From JAAYPI01 sp963668615 (lineage in GTDB: Bacteria > Bacteroidota > Bacteroidia > Bacteroidales > Paludibacteraceae): a stretch of DNA of 64,000 nucleotides. Both the position numbers and the translations under genes were made by a program. The notes beneath the pieces were generated by a model that was not told the DNA's origin, did not search any database, and was given only the letters and a program-made list of their open reading frames with translations. Where the stretch lies: NCBI GenBank assembly GCA_963668615.2, contig CAXXCL010000003.1:620001-684000 (forward strand). Reading direction: 5' to 3'. Shown here piece after piece: positions 26,595 to 35,900 of the stretch (its first letter is position 1; every line of letters begins with the position of its first letter).

Positions 26595-26786
26595 ATGATC
26601 GTAGTACCTATTAAAGAAGGCGAAAATATCGAAAAAGCCTTAAAAAAATTCAAGAGAAAATTCGAAAAGACCGGAGTTGTAAAAGAACTTAGAAATCGCC
26701 AAGCATTTGACAAACCTTCTGTAGTAAACAGAAAACAAAAAATGCATGCCATCTACATAGAAAAACTTCAATTAAAAGAAGAATAA
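26595..26786 (+). CDS. rpsU: 30S ribosomal protein S21
   Basis: A 63-residue basic protein of the small subunit platform, next to the 3' end of 16S rRNA, involved in initiation. MIVVPIKEGENIEKALKKFK and the lysine/arginine-rich remainder match S21; the length is typical for Bacteroidetes, whose S21 tails are extended. It has its own consensus promoter and is followed by a separate promoter for the recombinase gene. Confidence 0.95.
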   Translation: MIVVPIKEGENIEKALKKFKRKFEKTGVVKELRNRQAFDKPSVVNRKQKMHAIYIEKLQLKEE

Positions 26787-26787
26787 A

Positions 26788-26820
26788 TTTGCTTTTTTAA
26801 TTTTTTAATTCGTACATTTG
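26788..26820 (+). promoter_or_regulatory. Promoter for the Xer recombinase gene
   Basis: TTTG at 26788-26791, 21 nt, TACATTTG at 26813-26820, directly after the rpsU stop and 37 nt before the preferred recombinase ATG. Confidence 0.65.
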
Positions 26821-26857
26821 TTACTAACACTAGGTAGCAATATAATGTGTGCGTATT

Positions 26858-27742
26858 ATGGTAAGCCTTTTTATAAAATATTTGCAGTATGAAAAGAACA
26901 ATTCTTTTCATACTGTTGTTGCATATAAGGAGGATATAATTCAGTTTCAAAATTTCGTCAACCAACAAATAGGAATATGCGATTTCGATAAAATTGATTC
27001 GTCATTGGTTCGTCAATGGATGATTTCCCTTAAAAAGGAAAAATATACAGAAACAAGTATTAATCGGAAAATTTCTTCTCTCAAATCTTTCTACAAATTC
27101 ATAAAGAAGCAGGGTCTTACTACAAGCAATCCCCTGTCTAAAATAAGTTCTTTAAAAACAAAGAAAAAGTTACCTATCTTTTTTAAAGAATCAGAAATGG
27201 AGTCTGTCCTTTCGGATAATAACATTTTTACCGGAACAGAATTTGAAAATGCACGTAATTCTTTGGTTATAGAGCTTTTATATAACACAGGCATTCGTCG
27301 ATCCGAATTAATCGAAATAAAAGATTGTGATTTCAATTTTTTTAATTTAACTTTGCAAGTAACGGGAAAAGGAAACAAACAGCGTCTAATACCATTCAGC
27401 AATATCCTGAGAGAATCCATCCTGCATTATATTGAAATAAGAAAAGCAACATTTAATAAATCGTCAGACTATTTCATTGTAAATAACAAAGGGGGAAAGT
27501 CCTATCCTAATCTTATTTACAGAATAGTCGAACAAAATTTAGGAAAAGTAAGTTCTTTAACAAAGAAAAGTCCACACATCATTCGCCATACATTTGCTAC
27601 TTCGATGTTAAACAACGGAGCTGAATTAAGTGCGATAAAAGAAATATTAGGACATGCTAGTTTGGCTGCTACACAGGTCTATACGCATACATCTTTCGAA
27701 CAATTAAAAAAAATATACAAACGAGCACATCCTAGAGAATAA
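26858..27742 (+). CDS. xerC: Tyrosine recombinase XerC/XerD
   Basis: Site-specific recombinase that resolves chromosome dimers at dif. N-terminal SAM-like domain (residues 1-85, with SLFIKYLQYEKNNSFHTVVA) and a C-terminal catalytic domain with the R-K-H-R-H-Y set: Arg in YNTGIRRSELIEI, Lys in TGKGNKQRLIPF, His and Arg in HIIRHTFATSML, His in LGHASLAATQ and Tyr in VYTHTS. A GTG at 26849 would add three residues, but the ATG at 26858 fits the family start. At 294 residues, next to rpsU and hpf, it is the housekeeping enzyme and lacks the extra helix expected of integron integrases. Whether it is XerC or XerD cannot be settled here. Confidence 0.92.
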   Translation: MVSLFIKYLQYEKNNSFHTVVAYKEDIIQFQNFVNQQIGICDFDKIDSSLVRQWMISLKKEKYTETSINRKISSLKSFYKFIKKQGLTTSNPLSKISSLKTKKKLPIFFKESEMESVLSDNNIFTGTEFENARNSLVIELLYNTGIRRSELIEIKDCDFNFFNLTLQVTGKGNKQRLIPFSNILRESILHYIEIRKATFNKSSDYFIVNNKGGKSYPNLIYRIVEQNLGKVSSLTKKSPHIIRHTFATSMLNNGAELSAIKEILGHASLAATQVYTHTSFEQLKKIYKRAHPRE

Positions 27743-27762
27743 ATCATTAAAACTCAAACACT

Positions 27763-28062
27763 ATGGAACTAAAAATTCAAAGCATCAAATTCGACGCGAC
27801 AGAAAAGCTGAAAATTTACATTCAAAAAAAAGTTGATAAACTAGAAAAAAAAAGTGATGCAGTACTGGGCGTAGAAGTTATTTTAAAAGTAATCAAACCT
27901 GAAAGTGCAGACAACAAACAAGCTGACATCAAGGTGATGGTGCCCCAAGCGGAGTTATTTGCGACAAAGATTAGCAACTCTTTTGAACAATCCGTAGATG
28001 AAGCTATAGAAGCTGTAGAAAAACAATTGGAAAAGTACAAAGAAAAAAAATCACCAAAATAG
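27763..28062 (+). CDS. hpf: Ribosome hibernation-promoting factor HPF/RaiA (short form)
   Basis: A 99-residue protein that binds the 30S A and P sites in stationary phase. MELKIQSIKFDATEKLKIYI and the QADIKVMVPQAELFA strand match the beta-alpha-beta-beta-beta-alpha fold of short HPF. It lies 20 nt after the recombinase gene. It precedes the tRNA-tuf cluster, a common Bacteroidetes order. Confidence 0.93.
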   Translation: MELKIQSIKFDATEKLKIYIQKKVDKLEKKSDAVLGVEVILKVIKPESADNKQADIKVMVPQAELFATKISNSFEQSVDEAIEAVEKQLEKYKEKKSPK

Positions 28063-28078
28063 TTTTTTTATTAATTGT

Positions 28079-28109
28079 TTTGCATTTCAAAAAAAAAGCC
28101 CTACATTTG
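28079..28109 (+). promoter_or_regulatory. Promoter for the tRNA-tuf cluster
   Basis: TTTG at 28079-28082, 19 nt, TACATTTG at 28102-28109, 57 nt upstream of the first tRNA. Confidence 0.7.
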
Positions 28110-28110
28110 C

Positions 28111-28150
28111 AAGCCTTTTTAGCAAGATTTTTTGTTAAAAAGGCTTTTTA
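28111..28150 (+). terminator. Hairpin with T tract between hpf and the tRNA cluster
   Basis: Arms 28111-28121 and 28136-28146 (11 bp, AAGCCTTTTTA with its complement) followed by TTTA. It may end the hpf transcript. It begins only 2 nt after the tRNA promoter's -7 element, so it could also affect early transcription of the tRNA operon. Confidence 0.5.
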
Positions 28151-28166
28151 GCCAAGATAATGTAAC

Positions 28167-28240
28167 GCCTTCATAGCTCAGTTGGCCAGAGCACGTGATT
28201 TGTAATCTCGGGGTCGTGGGTTCGAATCCCTCTGAAGGCT
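28167..28240 (+). tRNA. tRNA-Thr (anticodon TGT)
   Basis: 74 nt cloverleaf: acceptor GCCTTCA/TGAAGGC, anticodon loop TTTGTAA (TGT, reads ACA), T loop TTCGAAT, no encoded CCA. The anticodon stem CGTGA/TCTCG and the T stem GTGGG/CCCTC each contain one U-U mismatch, which is unusual. Confidence 0.92.
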
Positions 28241-28247
28241 CAGGCAT

Positions 28248-28330
28248 GGGCAGTTACCAGAGTGGCCAAATGGGGCTGACTGTAACTCAGCTGTCTTTCG
28301 ACTTCGGTGGTTCGAATCCATCACTGCCCA
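28248..28330 (+). tRNA. tRNA-Tyr (anticodon GTA)
   Basis: 83 nt with the long variable arm of class II tRNAs. Acceptor GGGCAGT/ACTGCCC, anticodon stem GCTGA/TCAGC around CTGTAAC (GTA), variable arm around CTTTCGAC, T loop TTCGAAT. No encoded CCA in the acceptor end. Confidence 0.95.
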
Positions 28331-28337
28331 CAAAATT

Positions 28338-28410
28338 GCGGAAATAGCTCAGTTGATAGAGCATTAGCCTTCCAAGCTGAGGGTCGCGGGTTTGAGTCCC
28401 GTTTTCCGCT
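28338..28410 (+). tRNA. tRNA-Gly (anticodon TCC)
   Basis: 73 nt. Acceptor GCGGAAA/TTTCCGC, anticodon loop CTTCCAA (TCC, reads GGA/GGG), T loop TTTGAGT with stem CGGG/CCCG. It lies 7 nt after tRNA-Tyr. Confidence 0.95.
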
Positions 28411-28416
28411 CTTTTT

Positions 28417-28489
28417 GCCGATGTAGCTCAGCTGGTAGAGTGCGTCCTTGGTAAGGACGAGGTCACGGGTTCAAGTCCCGTCATTGGCT
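28417..28489 (+). tRNA. tRNA-Thr (anticodon GGT)
   Basis: 73 nt. Acceptor GCCGATG/CATTGGC with one G-U, anticodon stem CGTCC/GGACG around TTGGTAA (GGT, reads ACC/ACT), T loop TTCAAGT. It lies 57 nt before tuf. Confidence 0.95.
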
Positions 28490-28545
28490 CAGTAATGAAG
28501 ATTTTAAAAACTAAATAATCTCTAACTAATAAAATTTTTAACGTT

Positions 28546-29733
28546 ATGGCAAAAGAAAAATTTGACAGATCGAAACCACACGTAAACATTGGTACAATCG
28601 GCCATGTTGACCACGGTAAAACTACTTTGACAGCTGCAATTACAACAGTTCTAGCAAAAAAAGGTCTTTCTGAATTGCGTTCTTTCGATTCTATCGACAA
28701 CGCTCCTGAAGAAAAAGAAAGAGGTATAACCATTAATACTTCACACGTAGAATATCAAACAGCTAAACGTCACTACGCACACGTAGACTGTCCGGGACAC
28801 GCTGACTACGTTAAAAACATGGTAACTGGTGCCGCTCAAATGGACGGTGCTATCATTGTAGTGGCTGCTACTGATGGTCCTATGCCCCAAACTCGTGAGC
28901 ATATCCTTTTAGCTCGTCAGGTAAATGTTCCTCGTATCGTTGTTTTCATGAACAAATGTGACATGGTAGATGATGAAGAAATGTTGGAACTTGTAGAAAT
29001 GGAAATGCGTGAATTACTTTCATTCTACGAATTCGATGGCGACAATACTCCTATTATTCGCGGTTCTGCACTTGGTGCTTTGAACGGTGTTCCTGAATGG
29101 GAAGACAAAGTAATGGAATTAATGGATGCTGTCGATACTTGGATTGAATTACCTGTTCGTGCAACTGAAAAACCATTCTTGATGCCTGTTGAAGACGTAT
29201 TTTCAATTACTGGTCGTGGGACTGTTGCTACAGGTCGTATTGAAACCGGTATCATCAAAGTAGGTGAAGAAGTTCAAATCATTGGTCTTGGTGATGGAGC
29301 AAAAAAATCAGTCGTAACTGGTGTTGAAATGTTCCGTAAACTATTGGATCAAGGTGAAGCTGGCGACAACGTAGGTTTACTTCTTCGTGGTATTGACAAA
29401 GAAGATATCAAACGTGGTATGGTTATCACACACCCGGGAAAAGTAACTCCTCACACCTCTTTCAAAGCGTCCGTTTATATCTTGAAAAAAGAAGAAGGTG
29501 GTCGTCACACTCCATTCCATAACAAATATCGTCCTCAATTCTATATTCGCACATTGGATATCACAGGGGAAATTACTTTGCCTGATGGAGTAGAAATGGT
29601 TATGCCTGGTGATAACTTGGAACTATCTGTTAAATTAATCTATCTAGTAGCATGCAGCGTAGGTTTACGTTTTGCTATCCGTGAAGGTGGTAGAACCGTA
29701 GGTTCAGGACAAATCACTGAAATTTTAGACTAA
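28546..29733 (+). CDS. tuf: Elongation factor Tu
   Basis: GTPase that delivers aminoacyl-tRNA to the ribosome. G1 GHVDHGKTTL (residues 19-28), G3 DCPGHADYVKNM, G4 NKCDMVDD and G5 GSALGAL are intact, and domain II/III signatures (TGRGTVATGRIETG, EEGGRHTPFHNKYRPQFY) follow. At 395 residues it is the standard bacterial length. It is embedded between four tRNA genes and tRNA-Trp, and is probably part of one tRNA-tuf transcript. Codon use is more biased than in its neighbours, as expected for a highly expressed gene. Confidence 0.98.
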   Translation: MAKEKFDRSKPHVNIGTIGHVDHGKTTLTAAITTVLAKKGLSELRSFDSIDNAPEEKERGITINTSHVEYQTAKRHYAHVDCPGHADYVKNMVTGAAQMDGAIIVVAATDGPMPQTREHILLARQVNVPRIVVFMNKCDMVDDEEMLELVEMEMRELLSFYEFDGDNTPIIRGSALGALNGVPEWEDKVMELMDAVDTWIELPVRATEKPFLMPVEDVFSITGRGTVATGRIETGIIKVGEEVQIIGLGDGAKKSVVTGVEMFRKLLDQGEAGDNVGLLLRGIDKEDIKRGMVITHPGKVTPHTSFKASVYILKKEEGGRHTPFHNKYRPQFYIRTLDITGEITLPDGVEMVMPGDNLELSVKLIYLVACSVGLRFAIREGGRTVGSGQITEILD

Positions 29734-29744
29734 TACTAACACGT

Positions 29745-29778
29745 AAGCAGTTGTTGAATTTAAATAAAACAACTGCTT
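29745..29778 (+). terminator. Hairpin between tuf and tRNA-Trp
   Basis: Perfect 11-bp stem, arms AAGCAGTTGTT at 29745-29755 and its complement at 29768-29778, 12-nt loop. There is no T tract after it, so it may be a partial terminator or an RNA-processing site that frees tRNA-Trp from the tuf mRNA. Confidence 0.5.
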
Positions 29779-29784
29779 ATATAC

Positions 29785-29857
29785 ACGGGTCTAGCTCAGT
29801 TGGTAGAGCACTGGTCTCCAAAACCAGGTGTCGGGAGTTCGAGCCTCTCGACCCGTG
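29785..29857 (+). tRNA. tRNA-Trp (anticodon CCA)
   Basis: 73 nt. Acceptor ACGGGTC/GACCCGT, anticodon stem CTGGT/ACCAG around CTCCAAA (CCA), T loop TTCGAGC, discriminator G. It lies 16 nt upstream of secE. Confidence 0.95.
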
Positions 29858-29873
29858 CTAATTCATGCATCAT

Positions 29874-30065
29874 ATGAAGATAGCTAATTATATCAGAGAA
29901 TCTTATAACGAACTCGTTCATAAAGTTTCTTGGCCTACACCAAAAGAATTGAGTAACAGTGCAATGGTTGTTTTAATTGCTTCCCTAATCATTGCGTTGG
30001 TAGTGTGGTTAATTGACTTTGGTTTCGAAAATATCATGAAGTTTATCTACAAGTTGATAAGCTAA
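29874..30065 (+). CDS. secE: Preprotein translocase subunit SecE
   Basis: A 63-residue single-span membrane protein. The amphipathic helix MKIANYIRESYNELVHKVSW is followed by a transmembrane helix (about residues 27-50, VVLIASLIIALVVWLIDFGF). It clamps SecY in the translocon. An in-frame ATG at 29865 would add three residues; 29874 fits homologues better. nusG follows after 18 nt, the conserved secE-nusG pair. Confidence 0.93.
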   Translation: MKIANYIRESYNELVHKVSWPTPKELSNSAMVVLIASLIIALVVWLIDFGFENIMKFIYKLIS

Positions 30066-30083
30066 TTTAACGGAGAAAAAAAA

Positions 30084-30632
30084 ATGTCTGAAACGGAGAA
30101 AAAATGGTATGTTTTACGTGCCATTAGCGGAAAAGAAAACAAGGTAAAGGAATACGTTGAATCAGAAATGAAGAACACGAACCTTGGTCAGTACGTATTT
30201 CAGGTTTTGATTCCCACGGAGAAAGTTTATCAAATTCGTAACGGAAAAAAAACAATTAAAGAAAGAAATTATTTGCCGGGATACGTCCTTATTGAAGCCA
30301 TATTGACGGGTGATACAGTTCATCAATTGAAGAACATGCCTAACATCATTGGATTCTTAGGAGGTAATACGTCAAAAGCCACTCCTTTGCGTCAGTCTGA
30401 AGTAAATCGTATCTTAGGTACGGTTGATCAACTTCAAGAGAACGAAGAAGAGTTGAATATTCCTTTCTATGTTGGTGAAACCGTAAAAGTAATAGCCGGT
30501 CCTTTCAAGGATTTTTCGGGTGTTATTGAAGAAGTAAATAATGAGAAAAAGAAACTAAAAGTTATGGTCTTGATCTTTGGTCGTAAAACACCATTGGAAT
30601 TAAGCTTTATGCAAGTAGAGAAAGAGTTGTAA
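30084..30632 (+). CDS. nusG: Transcription termination/antitermination factor NusG
   Basis: Binds RNA polymerase to suppress pausing and links it to Rho or the ribosome. N-terminal NGN domain (residues 1-110: KKWYVLRAISGKENKVKEYV, YLPGYVLIEA) and C-terminal KOW domain (about 125-182: GETVKVIAGPFKDFSGVIEE). Length 182 residues. Followed by the rplK operon after 56 nt. Confidence 0.96.
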   Translation: MSETEKKWYVLRAISGKENKVKEYVESEMKNTNLGQYVFQVLIPTEKVYQIRNGKKTIKERNYLPGYVLIEAILTGDTVHQLKNMPNIIGFLGGNTSKATPLRQSEVNRILGTVDQLQENEEELNIPFYVGETVKVIAGPFKDFSGVIEEVNNEKKKLKVMVLIFGRKTPLELSFMQVEKEL

Positions 30633-30688
30633 AGGTTACGCTTTATGATGTCTTTTCAATAAATTAAATTATCTAAAATTGAATCAAT

Positions 30689-31132
30689 ATGGCTAAAGAA
30701 GTTGCTGGACTTATCAAGTTGCAAGTAAAAGGTGGTGCGGCAAACCCCTCTCCTCCCATTGGTCCTGCTTTGGGATCAAAGGGTATCAATATTATGGAGT
30801 TTTGCAAACAATTTAATGCCAGAACCCAAGACAAAGCGGGTAAAATATTACCAGTTGTTATTACCTATTATTCAGACAAATCTTTCGATTTTATCATCAA
30901 AACACCTCCTGTGGCAATTCAGCTATTAGAAGTGTCAAAACAAAAAAGTGGTTCGGCTGAGCCAAACCGCAAAAAAGTGGCAGAAATCACTTGGGATCAA
31001 GTGAAAGCTATCGCTACTGATAAAATGACAGATTTGAACTGTTTTACTGTTGACTCTGCAATGAGAATGGTAGCAGGTACAGCGAGAAGTATGGGTATTT
31101 CCATAAAAGGAGAATTTCCAAGTAGTAATTAA
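30689..31132 (+). CDS. rplK: 50S ribosomal protein L11
   Basis: Binds the GTPase-associated region of 23S rRNA. LIKLQVKGGAANPSPPIGPA and ALGSKGINIMEFCKQFNA are the L11 N-terminal signature, and AGTARSMGISI marks the C-terminal rRNA-binding domain. Length 147 residues. First gene of the rplKAJL run, 17 nt before rplA. Confidence 0.97.
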   Translation: MAKEVAGLIKLQVKGGAANPSPPIGPALGSKGINIMEFCKQFNARTQDKAGKILPVVITYYSDKSFDFIIKTPPVAIQLLEVSKQKSGSAEPNRKKVAEITWDQVKAIATDKMTDLNCFTVDSAMRMVAGTARSMGISIKGEFPSSN

Positions 31133-31149
31133 TCACTTCAATCGAAGAC

Positions 31150-31842
31150 ATGAGTAAACTAACAAAAAAACAAAAGTTAGCTTTGGAGAAAGTTGAAGTA
31201 GGGAAAAGCTACTCTCTCAAAGAAGCTGCTAGTTTAGTGAAAGAAATCACTAACACAAAATTCGATTCATCAGTGGACGTTGATGTTCGTTTAGGTATAG
31301 ATCCTCGTAAAGCCAACCAAATGGTAAGAGGTGTTGTTTCACTTCCACACGGAACTGGAAAAACAGTAAGAGTTCTTGTATTGTGTACTCCCGACGCAGA
31401 AGCCGAAGCTAAAGAAGCTGGAGCAGAGTATGTTGGTCTTGATGAATACATTGAAAAAATAAAAGGCGGGTGGACAGATGTTGATGTAATTATCACTATG
31501 CCATCGATCATGGGTAAGATAGGTGCATTAGGTAGAGTTTTAGGCCCCCGTGGTTTAATGCCGAACCCTAAAAGTGGTACAGTTACCAATGAAGTAGGAA
31601 AAGCTGTAAAAGAAATTAAACAGGGTAAAATTGATTTCAAAGTAGACAAATTTGGAATTGTACATACCTCTGTTGGTAAAGTTTCTTTCAATGCTGGACA
31701 AATTATGGATAATGCAAAGGAATTTATTTCTACATTGAACAAATTGAAACCTACCGCCGCAAAAGGTGTTTATATTAAAAGCATTTATCTTTCAAGTACA
31801 ATGAGCCCTGGTATCAAAATTGATCCGAAATCAGTGGAATAA
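31150..31842 (+). CDS. rplA: 50S ribosomal protein L1
   Basis: Forms the L1 stalk that moves deacylated tRNA out of the E site; in many bacteria also an operon repressor. The signature IMGKIGALGRVLGPRGLMPN (about residues 118-137) and NPKSGTVTNEVGKAVKEIK are present. Length 230 residues. It lies 17 nt after rplK and 19 nt before rplJ. Confidence 0.97.
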   Translation: MSKLTKKQKLALEKVEVGKSYSLKEAASLVKEITNTKFDSSVDVDVRLGIDPRKANQMVRGVVSLPHGTGKTVRVLVLCTPDAEAEAKEAGAEYVGLDEYIEKIKGGWTDVDVIITMPSIMGKIGALGRVLGPRGLMPNPKSGTVTNEVGKAVKEIKQGKIDFKVDKFGIVHTSVGKVSFNAGQIMDNAKEFISTLNKLKPTAAKGVYIKSIYLSSTMSPGIKIDPKSVE

Positions 31843-31861
31843 TTTAAAAGATTAAGATTTT

Positions 31862-32392
31862 ATGAAAAAGGAAGATAAAAGCAAAGTTATAGCACAAATT
31901 AAATCTACTATCGAAGCATACAAATGTTTCTATATCACTGATATAGCCGATTTAAATTCGGAAAGAACTAGTGATTTGAGAAAAGTATGTTTTAACCAAG
32001 ACGTTAAATTGCTAGTAGTAAAAAACACATTGTTCAAAAAAGCTCTTGAAAGTATGTCAGAAGGAGGAGATTTTTCTCCCTTGTTCGACACATTGAAAGG
32101 GTCTACCTCTATTATGTTTTCAAACAATGGAAATTCACCAGCTAAACTTATCAAAGAATTCAAAAAAGATAAGAAAAATAATGGTAAGCCAATTTTGAAA
32201 GCAGCCTATGTTCAAGAATGTTTTTACGTTGGGGAAGATCAATTGGATTCTCTTGTATCTCTTAAGACGAAAGAACAACTTATTGGAGAGATTGTTGGAT
32301 TGTTACAATCACCAGCTAAAAATGTTATATCAGCATTGCAATCAGGTGGTAATACATTACAAGGAGTCCTTCAGACACTCTCAGAAAAATAA
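31862..32392 (+). CDS. rplJ: 50S ribosomal protein L10
   Basis: Base of the L7/L12 stalk. N-terminal rRNA-binding part with YITDIADLNSERTSDLRKVC and LLVVKNTLFKKAL, and a C-terminal helix (about residues 140-175, VGLLQSPAKNVISALQSGGN) that holds L7/L12 dimers. Length 176 residues. rplL follows after 49 nt. Confidence 0.96.
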   Translation: MKKEDKSKVIAQIKSTIEAYKCFYITDIADLNSERTSDLRKVCFNQDVKLLVVKNTLFKKALESMSEGGDFSPLFDTLKGSTSIMFSNNGNSPAKLIKEFKKDKKNNGKPILKAAYVQECFYVGEDQLDSLVSLKTKEQLIGEIVGLLQSPAKNVISALQSGGNTLQGVLQTLSEK

Positions 32393-32441
32393 TTTAGAAA
32401 TATACAATTTAATTACGAACTTAATTTAAAACATAAGTAAA

Positions 32442-32822
32442 ATGGCAGATTTGAAAGTTTTTGCAGAACAATTAGTTAATTTAACTGTAAAAGAAGTAAA
32501 CGAGTTAGCTCAAATTTTGAAAGAAGAATATGGTATCGAACCAGCAGCTGCAGCAGTAGCAGTAGCGGCTCCAGCAGCAGGTGGAGCTGAAGTGGCAGCA
32601 GTAGAAGAAAAAAGTTCATTCGATGTAGTTTTAAAATCTGCAGGTGCAAATAAACTTGCAATTGTAAAATTAGTAAAAGAACTTACTGGTCTTGGTTTGA
32701 AAGAAGCAAAAGACATGGTGGATGCAGCTCCTTCTGTTATCAAGGAAGGTGTTAGCAAAGAAGACGCTGAAGGATTGAAAAAACAATTGACTGAAGCAGG
32801 AGCTGAAGTAGAATTGAAATAG
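32442..32822 (+). CDS. rplL: 50S ribosomal protein L7/L12
   Basis: Stalk protein that recruits translation GTPases. N-terminal dimerisation helix pair (residues 1-33), an Ala-rich hinge (about 36-55, AAAAVAVAAPAAGGAEVAA) and a globular C-terminal domain with LAIVKLVKELTGLGLKEAKD and VDAAPSVIKEGVSKEDAE. Length 126 residues. A terminator-like hairpin lies 25 nt after the stop, before rpoB. Confidence 0.97.
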   Translation: MADLKVFAEQLVNLTVKEVNELAQILKEEYGIEPAAAAVAVAAPAAGGAEVAAVEEKSSFDVVLKSAGANKLAIVKLVKELTGLGLKEAKDMVDAAPSVIKEGVSKEDAEGLKKQLTEAGAEVELK

Positions 32823-32847
32823 TATCATCCTGATTATCAGGATTTAC

Positions 32848-32886
32848 GGTTTAGAACCTATGCTAAAATAGGTTCTAAACCTTTTT
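32848..32886 (+). terminator. Terminator/attenuator between rplL and rpoB
   Basis: Perfect 14-bp stem (arms 32848-32861 and 32868-32881, GGTTTAGAACCTAT with its complement), 6-nt loop, then TTTTT. Lying inside the ribosomal protein-RNA polymerase operon, it most likely lets only part of the transcripts continue into rpoBC, as known for the rplL-rpoB interval of Escherichia coli. Confidence 0.8.
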
Positions 32887-32927
32887 ATGTTTATAAATAA
32901 AACATGTTCAATTAACCTCGTTGATAG

Positions 32928-35900
32928 ATGTCTTCACGTATGAGTAATCAAAGAAAAAACTTTTCCTCAATAAAAAACCCTCTGGAATATCCGGATTTTC
33001 TTGAGGTCCAACTAAAATCTTTTAAAGATTTTTTTCAACTAGATACCCCTTCTGAAAAAAGAAAAAACGAAGGTCTGTATAAGGTATTTGCTGAAAATTT
33101 CCCAATTACGGATACTCGCAACAATTTTAACCTAGAATTTTTGGATTACTATGTTGATCCACCCCGCTATTCCATTCAAGAATGTATAGATAGGGGATTA
33201 ACATATAGTGTTCCTTTAAAAGCTAAACTAAAACTATATTGTACTGACCCTGACCATGAGGATTTCGACACAGTCATTCAAGATGTATATCTTGGACCTA
33301 TCCCATATATGACAGAAAAAGGTACTTTTGTTGTTAATGGAGCTGAGCGTGTTGTTGTTTCTCAATTACATAGATCTCCTGGGGTATTCTTTGGACAAAG
33401 TGTACACGCTAACGGGACTAAATTGTACTCTGCTAGAATTATTCCTTTTAAAGGATCTTGGATTGAATTTACGACGGACATTAACAATGTAATGTACGCA
33501 TATATTGATCGTAAGAAAAAGTTACCTGTAACAACTTTACTTCGTGCTATCGGTTTTGAAAGCGACAAAGATATTCTCGAAATATTTAACCTTGCGGAAG
33601 AAATAAAAGCGACAAAGGCAAATCTAAAAAAAGCTGTTGGACGGAAATTAGCTGCTCGTGTTCTTAAAACATGGGTTGAGGATTTTGTTGATGAAGATAC
33701 AGGTGAAGTCGTTTCTATCGAAAGAAATGAAGTCATTATAGATCGTGAGGTCATTATAGAAAATGACCACATCAACGAGATATTGGAAGCCAATGTACAA
33801 AACATTTTATTGCATCGAGAAGATGCTAATACGTCCGACTATACCATCATGTATAATACATTGCAAAAAGATCCTTGTAATTCTGACAAGGAAGCAATTT
33901 TATACATTTACAGACAACTTCGTAATGCAGAACCTGCAGATGACGCAAGTGCACGTGAAGTTATCAATAATTTATTTTTCTCTGAAAAAAGGTATGACCT
34001 AGGAGATGTAGGTCGTTACAGAATAAATAAAAAACTTAACTTATCTATTCCAGCGGAAGTTAAAGTTTTAACAAAAGAAGATATTATTGAGATTATCAAG
34101 TACTTAACTGAATTGATAAACTCGAAAGCAGATGTTGATGATATTGACCACTTAAGCAATAGGCGGGTTCGTACTGTAGGGGAACAACTTTATAACCAGT
34201 TCGGAATAGGTCTAGCACGTATGGCACGAACCATTCGTGAAAGGATGAACGTTCGTGATAATGAAGTCTTTACTCCGATTGATTTGATTAATGCTAAAGC
34301 TATTTCCTCTGTCATTAATTCTTTCTTCGGAACAAATGCTTTGTCGCAATTTATGGACCAAACCAACCCTCTTGCCGAAATGACCCACAAACGTCGTATG
34401 TCAGCTCTTGGTCCTGGTGGTCTTTCTAGAGAACGTGCTGGATTTGAGGTCCGTGATGTTCACTATACTCACTATGGTCGTCTTTGTCCGATAGAAACAC
34501 CCGAAGGACCAAACATTGGTTTGATTTCATCTTTATGTGTTTATGCAAAGATAAATGACCTCGGATTTATAGAAACTCCATACAGAAAAGTTTCAAATTC
34601 AACAGTAAACTTGAATAAAGACGATATAATCTATATGACAGCGGAAGAGGAAGAAGGTAAAGTTATTGCCCAAGGAAATGCTCCCTTGGATGATAATGGC
34701 AACTTTATTCGTTCAAAAGTAAAGTCTCGTCAAGATAGTGATTTTCCTATTATTGCACCAGAAGAAGTTGAGTTAATGGACGTTTCTCCTACTCAAATTG
34801 CTTCAATTGCAGCTTCTTTGATTCCGTTCCTAGAACATGATGATGCTAACCGTGCGTTAATGGGATCTAACATGATGCGTCAGGCTGTTCCCTTATTACG
34901 TTGTGAAGCACCTATTGTAGGGACAGGATTAGAAGGTCAATTGATTCGAGATTCAAGAACACAAGTGACCGCAGAAAGAGACGGTGTTATTGAATATGTT
35001 GACGCCACAAAAATTAAAGTTCGCTACAATTATACAGAAGAAGAGTTGTTCGTTCAATTTGAAGATCCGATCAAAGAATATCCAATCTCTAAATTTCAAA
35101 AGACAAATCAGGGCACAACAATTGACCTTCGTCCTATTGTGAAAAAAGGAGAAAAAGTAATAGCCGGTCAAATTTTAACAGAAGGCTATTCTACCGAAAG
35201 TGGAGAATTGGCTCTTGGAAAAAATTTGAAAGTTGCATTCATGCCTTGGAAAGGTTACAACTTTGAGGATGCTATCGTAATTAACGAACGTATTGTGCGT
35301 GAAGATATTTTTACATCTATTCACGTAGATGAATATTCTTTAGAAGTCCGTGAAACTAAACGAGGAATGGAGGAATTAACTTCTGATATTCCAAACGTTA
35401 GCGAAGATGCAACGAAAGACTTAGACGAAAATGGTATTGTGCGAATAGGTGCTTTTATTAACCCTGGTGATATTCTTATTGGTAAAATAACTCCAAAGGG
35501 AGAATCGGATCCGTCACCAGAAGAAAAATTGCTTCGGGCAATTTTTGGAGATAAGGCAGGTGATGTTAAAGATGCTTCTCTAAAGGCAAGTCCATCATTA
35601 AGGGGTGTAGTTATTGAAAAACGCTTATTTTCTAAAATACAAAAAGCAAAAAAGACTAAATCGTCAGATAAGGCATCTATGGAAAAAGTAGAGGCTGAGT
35701 TCAATGAAAAAGTAGAGGCTTTAAAGAATATACTCGTCGAAAAATTAATGCTTCTTACAAACGGGAAAACATCCCAAGGAGTAAAAGACTTTTTAGGAGC
35801 TGACGTTATTCCAAAAGGAAATAAGTTTACACAAAAACAGCTATCTGAAATAGATTATACTTGTATTCAAATAAGCAAATGGACAACAGATAATCATAAA

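Noticed and set aside
26849..27742. The tyrosine recombinase as the integrase of the cassette array
   Set aside because: It is a housekeeping XerC/D-type enzyme next to rpsU and hpf, 29 kb away, and lacks the extra helix region expected of IntI proteins.
31209..31742. A 177-codon antisense frame in rplA
   Set aside because: It has no homologue features and arises from the biased codons of a highly expressed gene. The plus strand encodes L1.
32827..32843. ATCCTGAT/ATCAGGAT palindrome after rplL as a separate terminator
   Set aside because: The two arms are separated by one base, too short for a loop, and no T tract follows. The 32848-32886 hairpin is the real candidate.
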